Source: Streptomyces sp. VRA16 Mangrove soil
Lineage (GTDB): Bacteria > Actinomycetota > Actinomycetes > Streptomycetales > Streptomycetaceae
DNA length: 64,000 bases
Direction: 5' to 3'
Assembly (NCBI RefSeq): GCF_017377775.1
Contig: NZ_JAFVLN010000014.1
Coordinates: forward strand, 62,001 to 126,000
The notes below the pieces were generated by a model. It was not told where the DNA came from. It saw only the letters and a program-made list of their open reading frames with translations, and searched no databases. Below are positions 8,051 to 17,460 of the stretch, in pieces (position 1 is the stretch's first letter; every line of letters starts with the position of its first letter). The position numbers were made by a program, and so were the translations under genes.

Positions 8051-8377
8051 ATGCCCGCAGGATCGAACCAGAAGCGAGAACGCCAGTACGAGCATGTCAA
8101 GGAGAGCGCGAAGCAGCGCGGGGAGCCCACGAAGCGGGCCGAGGAGATCGCCGCTCGCACGGTGAACAAGCAGCGCGCCCGCTCCGGCGAGTCCCGCACC
8201 GCGAGCAGGAGTTCCGTGCGGGACCCCAAGTCGGCCTCGCAGCGCGGTGGTTCGCGCTCGCACGAAGGCGCCCAGGGCCCCACCAAGGACCAGCTGTACA
8301 ACGAAGCCCGGCAGAAGAACATCAAGGGCCGCTCGACGATGACCAAGGCCCAGCTGGCCCGTGCCGTGGGCCGCTGA
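8051..8377 (+). CDS. Small basic 'plasmid stabilization protein'-like, Rho_N/SAP-like tail
   Basis: A 108-aa highly charged protein: NQKRERQYEHVKESAKQRG, RAEEIAARTVNKQRARSGE, a Ser/Arg-rich linker and a C-terminal KGRSTMTKAQLARAVGR. The last part resembles the short helix-extended-helix (Rho_N/SAP) motif that binds nucleic acid. Proteins of this shape are common in Streptomyces and are often labelled plasmid stabilization protein, a name with little experimental support. No toxin or antitoxin partner is adjacent. The start follows GGAAGGGGCACGCC. Probably a nucleoid or stress-associated protein (inference). Confidence 0.65.
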   Translation: MPAGSNQKRERQYEHVKESAKQRGEPTKRAEEIAARTVNKQRARSGESRTASRSSVRDPKSASQRGGSRSHEGAQGPTKDQLYNEARQKNIKGRSTMTKAQLARAVGR

Positions 8378-8703
8378 CGGGCTCAAGGATCGCGACGCAC
8401 TCGACATGATGGATGCGCCTGCCCGCATCCCGCTCCGAGCGTCAAACGAACGTCGACTCCACAGACCGTCACGAGGGGCACCTTCAAACCTCTCGAGCGA
8501 CAAGTCACTCGGCCGGAGCAGGGTTCGCATGCCTTGACTGGCGAGCTGTCGCAGTTGGCGGTTGCCTCGTACGCGACGGCACATGTCCGCGCCTTCCCAC
8601 TGCCGGTGGGCGCCGACCCGCCTCCCGGCCACGGGCCGCGCCCTGTTCCGCCCGGCGCGCGCTCTCGTGACCTGCCCCCCCCCCGCGACGAACGGAGACG
8701 TCG
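8378..8703. other. 326-bp intergenic region, nothing recognised
   Basis: The gap lies between the small basic protein and the hydrolase, both on the plus strand. Short frames in it have poor third-position bias. A run of nine C bases at 8675-8683 precedes the hydrolase ribosome site (ACGGAGACGTCG). No terminator hairpin, RNA gene or clear promoter was recognised. Confidence 0.4.
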
Positions 8704-9531
8704 ATGCCCATATGCGAGACCCGCGACGGAGTGGAGATCTTCTACAAGGACTGGGGAAGCGGCCGACCGGTCGTCTTCATCCATGGCTGGCCGCTGAACG
8801 GCGACGCGTGGCAGGACCAGCTCAAGGCGGTCGCGGATGCCGGGTTCCGGGGCATCGCGCACGACCGCCGCGGTCATGGACGCTCGACCCCGGTCTTCGA
8901 CGGCTACGACTTCGACACCTTCGCCGACGACCTGAACGACCTGCTCACCGGTCTGGATCTGCGGGATGTCACCCTCGTCGCGCACTCCATGGGCGGGGGC
9001 GAGCTCGCCCGGTACATCGGCAGGCACGGCACCTCGCGCATCAAGTCCGCCGTGCTGCTCTCCGCGATCCCGCCCCTGATGATCCAGGGACCGGACAACC
9101 CCGAAGGCGTCCCCGGATCGGTGTTCGACTCGATCAAGGAGGGGATCCTCAAGGAGCGCTCGCAGTTCTGGAAGGACACCGCGGAAGGGTTCTTCTCCGC
9201 GAACCGGTCGGGCAACAAGGTCACCCAGGGCAACAAGGACGCCTTCTGGTACATGGCGATGGCGCAGACCATCGAGGGCGGTGTGGACTGCGTCGACGCG
9301 TTCGCCTACACCGACTTCCACGAGGACCTCAAGAAGTTCGACATCCCGCTGCTGGTCGTGCACGGCGACGACGACCAGGTCGTGCCGATCGACGCGACCG
9401 GCCGCAAGACCGCGAAGCTCGTCCCCGGCGCCGAACTCAAGGTGTACGAGGGCGGTTCGCACGGCATCGCGATGGTGCCCGGCGACAAGGAACGCTTCAA
9501 TCAGGACCTGATCGAGTTCCTCAAGTCCTGA
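8704..9531 (+). CDS. Alpha/beta hydrolase, non-heme haloperoxidase-like
   Basis: A 275-aa alpha/beta hydrolase of the cofactor-free chloroperoxidase/bromoperoxidase group. The oxyanion motif VFIHGWPLNG (25-34) precedes the nucleophile elbow AHSMGGGE with Ser95. The acid is in VVHGDDDQVVP and the base in GGSHGIAM. DRRGHGRS and YDFDTFADDL are also standard for these enzymes. They hydrolyse esters and, with peracid, halogenate in vitro; the natural substrate is usually unknown. ACGGAGACGTCG precedes the ATG. A strong hairpin terminator follows the stop, so it is likely transcribed alone. Confidence 0.88.
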   Translation: MPICETRDGVEIFYKDWGSGRPVVFIHGWPLNGDAWQDQLKAVADAGFRGIAHDRRGHGRSTPVFDGYDFDTFADDLNDLLTGLDLRDVTLVAHSMGGGELARYIGRHGTSRIKSAVLLSAIPPLMIQGPDNPEGVPGSVFDSIKEGILKERSQFWKDTAEGFFSANRSGNKVTQGNKDAFWYMAMAQTIEGGVDCVDAFAYTDFHEDLKKFDIPLLVVHGDDDQVVPIDATGRKTAKLVPGAELKVYEGGSHGIAMVPGDKERFNQDLIEFLKS

Positions 9532-9544
9532 CACATCCCTCTTT

Positions 9545-9581
9545 GGGGCCGCTCCCGCGCCGTAAGCGGGCGAGCGGCCCC
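9545..9581 (+). terminator. Hairpin terminator after the hydrolase gene
   Basis: GGGGCCGCTC and its complement GAGCGGCCCC form a 10-bp stem, extended by CCGC/GCGG with a two-base bulge around a short loop. It begins 13 bp after the hydrolase stop. There is no long T-run, as is common in Streptomyces. Confidence 0.65.
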
Positions 9582-9714
9582 GCGAGCGGACCCGCGGGGC
9601 GTACGCCGTGCCACAAGGATCGGCGCGCGGCGGCTCGGCAGAGGTCCCCTTCCGCGACCGGCGGTCCCGTACGGCTGGATCCTCCGGCACCCTCATCCCT
9701 CCTGTGGAGACGCC

Positions 9715-10203
9715 GTGTCCCCCGCCGCCCGTCGCCCGGACGTGATCGCGTCGCTGTTCCGGCACCTGTTCCCGCATCCGCCCCGGGACCCGTCCCATCG
9801 GGCCCGGCTGACGGTTCTGGTCGCTGTGGGCGGGGCGGCGGGGGCCGCGGCCCGGGCGGGCGCGGATCTGGCGTGGCACGCCTCGCCCGCTGGTTTCCCC
9901 TGGCCGACCTTCACCATCAACGTCGTGGGATGCGCGGCGATGGGGGTGCTGATGACACTCCTGCACGATCGCCCCTCGGCACCGACGTGGGCCGGTCCGG
10001 TGCTGGGCAGCGGTTTCCTCGGCGGGTTCACCACCTTCTCGGCCTTCGCCACCGACGTCAGACGCCTGCTGGCGGACGGTCACACGCTCACCGGGATGCT
10101 GTACGCGGTGGCAGGCGTCGCGTGCTGCCTGGCCGCTGCCGCGTGCGCGGCCTGGCTGACCGCAGGTTCCCTGCCCTCGCCCGATGTCCGGGAGACGGCG
10201 TGA
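9715..10203 (+). CDS. crcB: CrcB/Fluc fluoride channel subunit 1
   Basis: A 162-aa protein with four membrane helices after a basic N-terminal extension of about 30 residues. WPTFTINVVGCAAMGVL carries the conserved Asn of helix 2, and GSGFLGGFTTFSAFATDV contains the two Phe-box phenylalanines and helix-3 break that line the fluoride path. Fluc proteins export F- from the cytoplasm as antiparallel dimers. GTG start. Its stop overlaps the start of a second crcB gene by four bases, so a heterodimer is likely. No fluoride riboswitch was recognised upstream. Confidence 0.92.
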   Translation: MSPAARRPDVIASLFRHLFPHPPRDPSHRARLTVLVAVGGAAGAAARAGADLAWHASPAGFPWPTFTINVVGCAAMGVLMTLLHDRPSAPTWAGPVLGSGFLGGFTTFSAFATDVRRLLADGHTLTGMLYAVAGVACCLAAAACAAWLTAGSLPSPDVRETA

Positions 10204-10571
10204 GGGGCGCCGAGTGGGCGTGGCTCGCCCTGGGCGCGGCCATCGCCTCACCGGTGCGCTACTGGGTGGGCGTGTGGGGCAGGCCCACCGACCGGCGCCC
10301 CTTCCCCCTCGGGACGTTCACCGTCAACGCGGCGGCCTGCCTGCTGCTGGGCGTCGCCCTGGAGATGCGCACGCCGCAGCCCTGGATCCAGGCCCTGGTC
10401 TCCGTCGGGGTGTGCGGCGCCCTGTCCACGTGGTCCACGCTCGCCTGGGAGACCACGGGGCTGGTCCGCGCCCGCCGGATCCGCCTCGCGGCGGCCTATC
10501 TGGGGAGCACCGTCACGGCCGGGGTGCTGCTCGCCTGGGCCGGCAACGCGGTGGGGCGGCTCCTGTGGTGA
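10200..10571 (+). CDS. crcB: CrcB/Fluc fluoride channel subunit 2, Phe box altered
   Basis: A 123-aa four-helix CrcB homologue starting at a GTG within the GTGA overlap with the first subunit. GTFTVNAAACLLLGVALEM retains the helix-2 Asn. In helix 3 the usual TTFSTF reads STWSTL (GALSTWSTLAWETTGL), so both Phe-box positions are replaced (Trp and Leu). In studied heterodimeric Fluc pairs one of the two pores is often non-functional, and this subunit may be the structural partner (inference). Translation is probably coupled to subunit 1, and katG follows 150 bp downstream. Confidence 0.9.
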   Translation: MRGAEWAWLALGAAIASPVRYWVGVWGRPTDRRPFPLGTFTVNAAACLLLGVALEMRTPQPWIQALVSVGVCGALSTWSTLAWETTGLVRARRIRLAAAYLGSTVTAGVLLAWAGNAVGRLLW

Positions 10572-10721
10572 ACGACGGGCAGCCCCGCTCGGCCCAGCCG
10601 GAAGCCTCTCGCCCGTTCCGCACCGGCCCCCTGGCCGGCGAATCCGACCCCGCACCGCGCCCCCGGACCTGCCCGGACGCGGGTGCCCCGCATCTTTTCC
10701 CTGACACCGAAAGGCTCGGCC

Positions 10722-12974
<2,253 letters not shown>

Positions 12975-13100
12975 CGGCAACGCGAAGCCGACGGCCGAGG
13001 AGCCCGTTTGCGCGGTCGCCCGCAGCATGGAACATGGAGAGGGGCCCAGGGGGGCGTGCCTCGTCCGGAGGCACCTACGCACCTACACGCTGGAGTGCAC

Positions 13101-14078
13101 ATGACACAGCTTCCCCCGCCCGTCACGCCCTACCTCGAACCCGCCGCGAAGGAACTCGCCGAGGCGACCGACCCCCACCCGCGGATCTACGAGGTCCCGC
13201 CGGAGCAGGGACGGGACATCCTCGCCGGGCTGCAGAGCGGCGAAGGCGTGCCCCGGCCGGAGGTCGACGAGGAGTGGGTGGACGTCGACGCGGGCGAGTG
13301 GGGCACGGTCCGCACCCGCGTCATCCGTCCGAAGGGCTCCACCGGACCGCTGCCCGTGGTCGTCTACATCCATGGCGCGGGGTGGGTCTTCGGCGACGAC
13401 AAGACCCACGACCGCCTCTTCCGCGAGCTCGTCGTCGGAGCCGGCGCGGTGGGCGTCTTCCCCGTCTACGACCGCGCGCCGGAGGCGAAGTACCCCACGC
13501 AGGTCGAGCAGAACTACGCGGTGGGCCAGTGGGTGCGCAAGAACGGCGCCGACCACGGCATGGATACCTCCCGCGTCGCGGTCACCGGCGAGTCCGTCGG
13601 CGGCTGCATGTCCGCCGTCTTCGCCCTGATGAACAAGGAACGCGAGGACGGACTCGACCTGAAGGCCCAGGTCCTGCTCTACCCGGTGACCGACGCGGAC
13701 TTCGACACACCGTCGTACCTGCAGTTCGCCGAGGGGTACTACCTCACCCGCGACGGGATGAAGTGGTTCTGGGACGCCTACACCGCCGACCCCGACGAGC
13801 GGAAACAGCACTACGCCTCCCCGCTCCGGTCGACCCTCGACCAGCTCAAGGGACTGCCCACCACCCTGGTCATCACCGACGAGGCCGACGTGCTGCGCGA
13901 CGAGGGCGAGAAGTACGCCAACAAGCTGCGCGAGGCCGGGGTCGACGTGACCTCCGTCCGGGTCGCCGGCATGGTCCACGACTTCCTGCTCCTGGACAGC
14001 CTCCGCGACACCCGCGCGGCCAACGTCGCCCGCAAGCTCGCCGTCGACGCCCTACGGACGGCCCTGCACGACAGCTGA
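13101..14078 (+). CDS. HSL-type alpha/beta hydrolase (esterase/lipase)
   Basis: A 325-aa hydrolase of the hormone-sensitive-lipase family. The oxyanion motif reads HGAGW (91-95), a variant of the usual HGGGW. The nucleophile elbow is VTGESVGGCM with Ser165; the acid lies in ITDEADVLRDEGE and the base in AGMVHDFLLL. FPVYDRAPEAKYPTQVEQNYA matches the region after the oxyanion loop. Probably an intracellular carboxylesterase acting on short acyl esters; the substrate is unknown. GGAG stands five bases before the ATG. A strong hairpin follows the stop. Confidence 0.87.
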   Translation: MTQLPPPVTPYLEPAAKELAEATDPHPRIYEVPPEQGRDILAGLQSGEGVPRPEVDEEWVDVDAGEWGTVRTRVIRPKGSTGPLPVVVYIHGAGWVFGDDKTHDRLFRELVVGAGAVGVFPVYDRAPEAKYPTQVEQNYAVGQWVRKNGADHGMDTSRVAVTGESVGGCMSAVFALMNKEREDGLDLKAQVLLYPVTDADFDTPSYLQFAEGYYLTRDGMKWFWDAYTADPDERKQHYASPLRSTLDQLKGLPTTLVITDEADVLRDEGEKYANKLREAGVDVTSVRVAGMVHDFLLLDSLRDTRAANVARKLAVDALRTALHDS

Positions 14079-14094
14079 CCACGTCACACCCCAG

Positions 14095-14129
14095 CCGGCC
14101 GGGGCCGCGGACCGTACGGCCCCGGCCGG
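14095..14129 (+). terminator. 13-bp perfect hairpin after the esterase gene
   Basis: CCGGCCGGGGCCG at 14095-14107 pairs perfectly with CGGCCCCGGCCGG at 14117-14129 around a nine-base loop. It lies 16 bp after the esterase stop and separates it from the molybdoenzyme operon that begins at 14164. No T-tract is present. Confidence 0.7.
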
Positions 14130-14163
14130 GAAGTCCGTACGGCCCGGCCGCCCAGGAGACGCC

Positions 14164-14325
14164 ATGACCGACGACCCCTACGACGCGTGGACCCGACGGC
14201 TGCTGTCGCTCAGCCCCGATCTCTCCCGGGACAGCGCCCGCCAGTTCGTCCACGATCTCTATGCCCACGCCCAGTCCGACCTCGACGACCAGCGGGCAGA
14301 GGCCGACTTCGAACGGGAGGAGTAG
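14164..14325 (+). CDS. 53-aa acidic hypothetical protein
   Basis: A short protein starting MTDDPYDAWTRRLLSLSPDL and ending FEREE; helical and acidic, with no recognised domain. CAGGAGACGCC precedes the ATG and third positions are G/C-biased. Its last codons (GGGAGGAG) also supply the ribosome site of the following SuoX-like gene, which starts five bases after the stop. It therefore looks like the first gene of the molybdoenzyme operon. Possibly a small chaperone or leader for that enzyme (speculative). Confidence 0.6.
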   Translation: MTDDPYDAWTRRLLSLSPDLSRDSARQFVHDLYAHAQSDLDDQRAEADFEREE

Positions 14326-14330
14326 TTCCC

Positions 14331-14936
14331 ATGGCCAGTCTGTCGCCCGGCTTCCACGGACGCAGCAGCCGCAGCCTCGTGGACCGCCTGCCTCCGGGCC
14401 AGTACCCCACGGAGTCCTTTCCGGTGCTCTCCGCCGGTCCGACGCCGCACGTGCCCACGGAACGCTGGTCCTTCACCGTGACCAGTGAGACCGGCGCGAG
14501 CCGGAGCTGGACGTGGGAGGAGATGACGGCGCTGCCGCAGGAGCAGCCGGTGGTCGACATCCACTGCGTGACGCGCTGGTCCAAGTTCGACACCCGGTGG
14601 CAGGGTGTCTCCCTCGACGTCCTGACCGACGCGGTGCGGACCTCCGCCGACTTCGTCGTCGCGGAGTCCTTCGACGGCTACACCACCAATCTGCCCCGGG
14701 CGGACATCACCGGGGGCCGGGCCTGGCTCGTCCACTCCTTCGACGGCTATCCGCTGTCGCCTGACCACGGTGGCCCGGCCCGGCTGCTGATCCCGCACCT
14801 GTACTTCTGGAAGTCGGCCAAGTGGGTCAGGGGCCTGCGCTTCACGACCGACAACGAGCCGGGGTTCTGGGAGCGGGCCGGCTACCACGACTACGGCGAC
14901 CCCTGGCGTGAGCAGCGCTACCGGGGTGACCTGTGA
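14331..14936 (+). CDS. SuoX/YedY-like molybdopterin-dependent oxidoreductase
   Basis: A 201-aa sulfite-oxidase-fold protein without heme or dimerisation domains. VVDIHCVTRWSKFD places the Mo-ligand Cys at residue 79, FDGYTTNLP and GYPLSPDHGGPARLLIPHLY follow the molybdopterin-binding core, and WKSAKWVRGLRF completes it. No Tat or Sec signal is visible, so it should be cytoplasmic, unlike MsrP/YedY. GGGAGGAG before the ATG lies in the preceding gene. Its stop overlaps the FNR-type reductase gene by four bases, so that reductase is the probable electron partner. The substrate is unknown. Confidence 0.88.
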   Translation: MASLSPGFHGRSSRSLVDRLPPGQYPTESFPVLSAGPTPHVPTERWSFTVTSETGASRSWTWEEMTALPQEQPVVDIHCVTRWSKFDTRWQGVSLDVLTDAVRTSADFVVAESFDGYTTNLPRADITGGRAWLVHSFDGYPLSPDHGGPARLLIPHLYFWKSAKWVRGLRFTTDNEPGFWERAGYHDYGDPWREQRYRGDL

Positions 14937-15667
14937 CCACGCCCGCGGACCGACCGGACGCGGCCGGGGGCTGGCGCCGGGCCCGGCTGACCGCGCGGGA
15001 GGACCAGACGGCGACCGGCCGCACACTCCGCTTCGAGGTGCCCGGCTGGCCCGGTCACCGGCCGGGCCAGCACCTCGATGTGCGCCTCACCGCCGACGAC
15101 GGCTACCAGGCCGTCCGCAGCTACTCTCTGGCGGCGCCCGCCGCCGGGGACAGCGTCGAACTCGGCGTGCAGACCGCGCCCGACGGAGAGGTGTCCCCGT
15201 ACCTGAACGAGGTTCTGCCCGTCGGAGCCGAGGTCGAGGTCAAGGGGCCGCTGGGCGGATGGTTCGTCTGGACGCCGCAGGACCGCGGGCCGCTGCTCCT
15301 CATCGCCGGCGGTTGCGGCGTCGTCCCCCTCATGGCCATGCTCCGCGCCCGGCGCGCCGCCGGGACGCCGGACGCCCCGTGCGCACTGCTGTGTTCCGTA
15401 CGCGCCGCGGACGAACTCTGGTACGCGAAGGAGCTCGCCGACCCGAACGGTGCCGAGGACATCCGCGTCCTCTACACCCGCCAGGCGCCCCCGGGCGAGA
15501 GCCGCCCGGCGCACCGGATCACGCCGGACGATCTCGTGGGGCTGCCCACGACGCCGGACACCCGCTGCTACGTCTGCGGGCCGACCGGTTTCGTCGAACA
15601 CGCCGCTGACCTGCTCCAGCGCCTCGGACTCCGGCCGGACGCGATCCGGACCGAGCGGTTCGGCTGA
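14933..15667 (+). CDS. FNR-type FAD/NAD(P)-binding oxidoreductase
   Basis: A 244-aa ferredoxin-reductase-family protein. RSYSLAAP is the FAD-binding motif (RxYS), GGCGVVPLMAMLRAR the NAD(P) pyrophosphate loop, and YVCGPTGFVEHAADLL the C-terminal nucleotide motif. No ferredoxin domain is fused. GTG start within GTGA, overlapping the molybdoenzyme stop. This pairing of a cytosolic SuoX-like enzyme with an FNR module implies an NAD(P)H-linked redox couple (inference). A DUF6510 zinc-ribbon gene follows 55 bp later. Confidence 0.9.
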   Translation: MTTPADRPDAAGGWRRARLTAREDQTATGRTLRFEVPGWPGHRPGQHLDVRLTADDGYQAVRSYSLAAPAAGDSVELGVQTAPDGEVSPYLNEVLPVGAEVEVKGPLGGWFVWTPQDRGPLLLIAGGCGVVPLMAMLRARRAAGTPDAPCALLCSVRAADELWYAKELADPNGAEDIRVLYTRQAPPGESRPAHRITPDDLVGLPTTPDTRCYVCGPTGFVEHAADLLQRLGLRPDAIRTERFG

Positions 15668-15722
15668 CCCGAGGCCGCCCCGCGCCCGTCTCCTCCCCAT
15701 CCGCGACACGAGGGAACGCACC

Positions 15723-16010
15723 GTGAACCAGCCACCTCCGCTCCACCTCGACGGCAACTGTCTGGCGGGGCCGCTCTCCCAGGTCTTCGCGCTCGACCCG
15801 ACCACGGCCCGGTGGATGTGCCCGACGTGCCGCACCCCGTCCTCGGTCGGCGAACTGCACGTCTACGGGCCCGAACCGGGCCTCACCGGCCGCTGTCCGG
15901 GCTGTGCCCAGCTGGCCCTCCGCGTCGTCACCCAGCCCGGCCGTCTCTGGCTCCAGCTCGGCACCGACCAGGGCGCCTTCCGGTTCGCGCTGCCCCCGTC
16001 CGCGTCGTAG
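15723..16010 (+). CDS. DUF6510 family zinc-ribbon protein
   Basis: A 95-aa protein with two CxxC pairs: WMCPTCRTPSS and GRCPGCAQL, spaced as in a zinc ribbon. The N-terminus LHLDGNCLAGPLSQVFALD is typical of Streptomyces proteins labelled DUF6510. GTG start after ACGAGGGAACGCACC. It follows the FNR-type reductase at 55 bp and precedes the amidohydrolase at 34 bp, so it likely belongs to the same transcript. Function unknown; a metal-bound structural or redox accessory is plausible. Confidence 0.78.
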   Translation: MNQPPPLHLDGNCLAGPLSQVFALDPTTARWMCPTCRTPSSVGELHVYGPEPGLTGRCPGCAQLALRVVTQPGRLWLQLGTDQGAFRFALPPSAS

Positions 16011-16044
16011 CACGAGGACGGCACACCCCCGCCGAAGGAGAGCC

Positions 16045-17340
16045 GTGGCCCCGCCACTCGTCGTCCTCGAGCACATCCGGCTGATCGACGGCACCGGCGC
16101 CGCACCGGTCCCGGACGCCGCCCTCGTCATCGAGGGCACCCGGATCCGCTGGTGCGGTCCTGCCGCGCAGCTCCCCGACGCCCCGGACCTGCGGTCCGCT
16201 CCCCGGGTCGACCTGCGCGGTCGCACGGTGTGCCCTGGATTCATCGACGCGCATGTGCACTTCGCACTGCCCGGCCCCGCGGGTCACCCCGTCCTCGGTG
16301 CCGCCGAACCGGTGACGTACCGCGCTCTGAAGGTCATCGAACGCCTCCGGACCACCTTGCACAACGGGGTCACCACAGCACGCGACCTCATGGGACTCGA
16401 CGCCGGTTTCCGTCGTGCCGTCGCCGAACGCCGTATCGCGGGACCGCGGCTCCTGGTGGCCATCGCGATGCTGAGCCAGACCGCCGGCCACGCGGATTTC
16501 CGCCTGCCCAGCGGCATCGACGGGCTGGCGACCGCCGTCGCCTTCCCGGGCAGCCCGTCCGGGATCGTCGACACCGTCGACGACATGCGCACCCGCGTCC
16601 GGGCCCTGGTGGCCGCGGGCGCCGACTGCATCAAGCTCGCGACCAGCGGAGGCGTCACGTCTCCGCACGACCGTCCCGAATGGCTGGGCCTGCGCCCCGA
16701 GATGGTGCGCGCCGCCGTCGAGGAGGCCCAGGCGTACGGGGGGCTGCGGGTGGCCGTGCACGCCATCGGAGAGCCCGGCATCGCCGCCGCGGTCCGGGCG
16801 GGCGTCCACAGCATCGAGCACGGCTACGCCCTGACCGACGACCTGCGCGCGGAGATGGCCGAACGCGGCCAGTTCCTCGTGCCCACCCTGCTGGAGACCC
16901 TGGCGGAGCCCGACCCGGCCCAGGTCGGACCGCACATCCACGCCAAGGCAGTGCGCTGGCACCGCGTCGCCCAGGAATCCTTCGCTCGCTCGGTGGACGC
17001 GGGCGTGTCCGTCGTCATGGGCACCGACGCCGGACTGACCGCGCCCCACGGCCAGAACCTCAAAGAGCTCGGCCTGATGGTCCGCTTCGGCGGCATGACA
17101 CCGCTCGATGCCATCCGCGCGGCGACCGCGGACGCGGCCCGCCTGTGCGGGGTGGACGACTTCACCGGCACGCTGGCGGCGGGCAAGACGGCGGATCTCG
17201 TCGTCTGCGGTACCGACCCGCTCGCCGACATCGACGCACTCGGCGACCCGGCGCACGTCCACGCCGTCGTCAAGGACGGACACATCGCCATCGACCGTGC
17301 GGGGGCACTGTCCTCGTCAGGCCTTCCCGACCTCCCCTGA
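16045..17340 (+). CDS. Amidohydrolase family metal-dependent hydrolase
   Basis: A 431-aa TIM-barrel hydrolase of the imidazolonepropionase/prolidase-like branch. GFIDAHVHF gives the two metal His of strand 1; CIKLATSGGV carries the Lys that may be carboxylated; AVHAIGE and SIEHGYAL supply further His ligands; and VMGTDAGLTAPHG the Asp of strand 8. The small beta domain is formed by the N-terminal GTRIRWCGPAAQL and C-terminal GKTADLVVCGTDPL. GAAGGAGAGCC precedes the GTG. The substrate, a cyclic amide or dipeptide, is unknown. It is the last gene of the molybdoenzyme run. Confidence 0.9.
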   Translation: MAPPLVVLEHIRLIDGTGAAPVPDAALVIEGTRIRWCGPAAQLPDAPDLRSAPRVDLRGRTVCPGFIDAHVHFALPGPAGHPVLGAAEPVTYRALKVIERLRTTLHNGVTTARDLMGLDAGFRRAVAERRIAGPRLLVAIAMLSQTAGHADFRLPSGIDGLATAVAFPGSPSGIVDTVDDMRTRVRALVAAGADCIKLATSGGVTSPHDRPEWLGLRPEMVRAAVEEAQAYGGLRVAVHAIGEPGIAAAVRAGVHSIEHGYALTDDLRAEMAERGQFLVPTLLETLAEPDPAQVGPHIHAKAVRWHRVAQESFARSVDAGVSVVMGTDAGLTAPHGQNLKELGLMVRFGGMTPLDAIRAATADAARLCGVDDFTGTLAAGKTADLVVCGTDPLADIDALGDPAHVHAVVKDGHIAIDRAGALSSSGLPDLP

Positions 17341-17460
17341 ACGAGCGCGGAGGACCGGCCCACCCGGAATAGGAAGCGGCAGGCCAGGCCGCATTCTCAG
17401 GCACAGCGCCTGCCCGTGAACTCCGGTGAGCGTCAGACGAACACCGGACGATTCCGCAGG

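Noticed and set aside
8051..8377. Toxin-antitoxin module
   Set aside because: The plasmid-stabilization label attached to this family does not bring a partner gene here, and no toxin-like neighbour exists.
9582..9714. Fluoride riboswitch before crcB
   Set aside because: The conserved crcB-RNA blocks (GGNGAUGGNNUUC-like start and CUGAUG-like 3' block) were not found in this gap.
8383..10251. 622-codon minus-strand open frame over the hydrolase and crcB
   Set aside because: Overlaps three well-supported plus-strand genes and has no recognisable domain.
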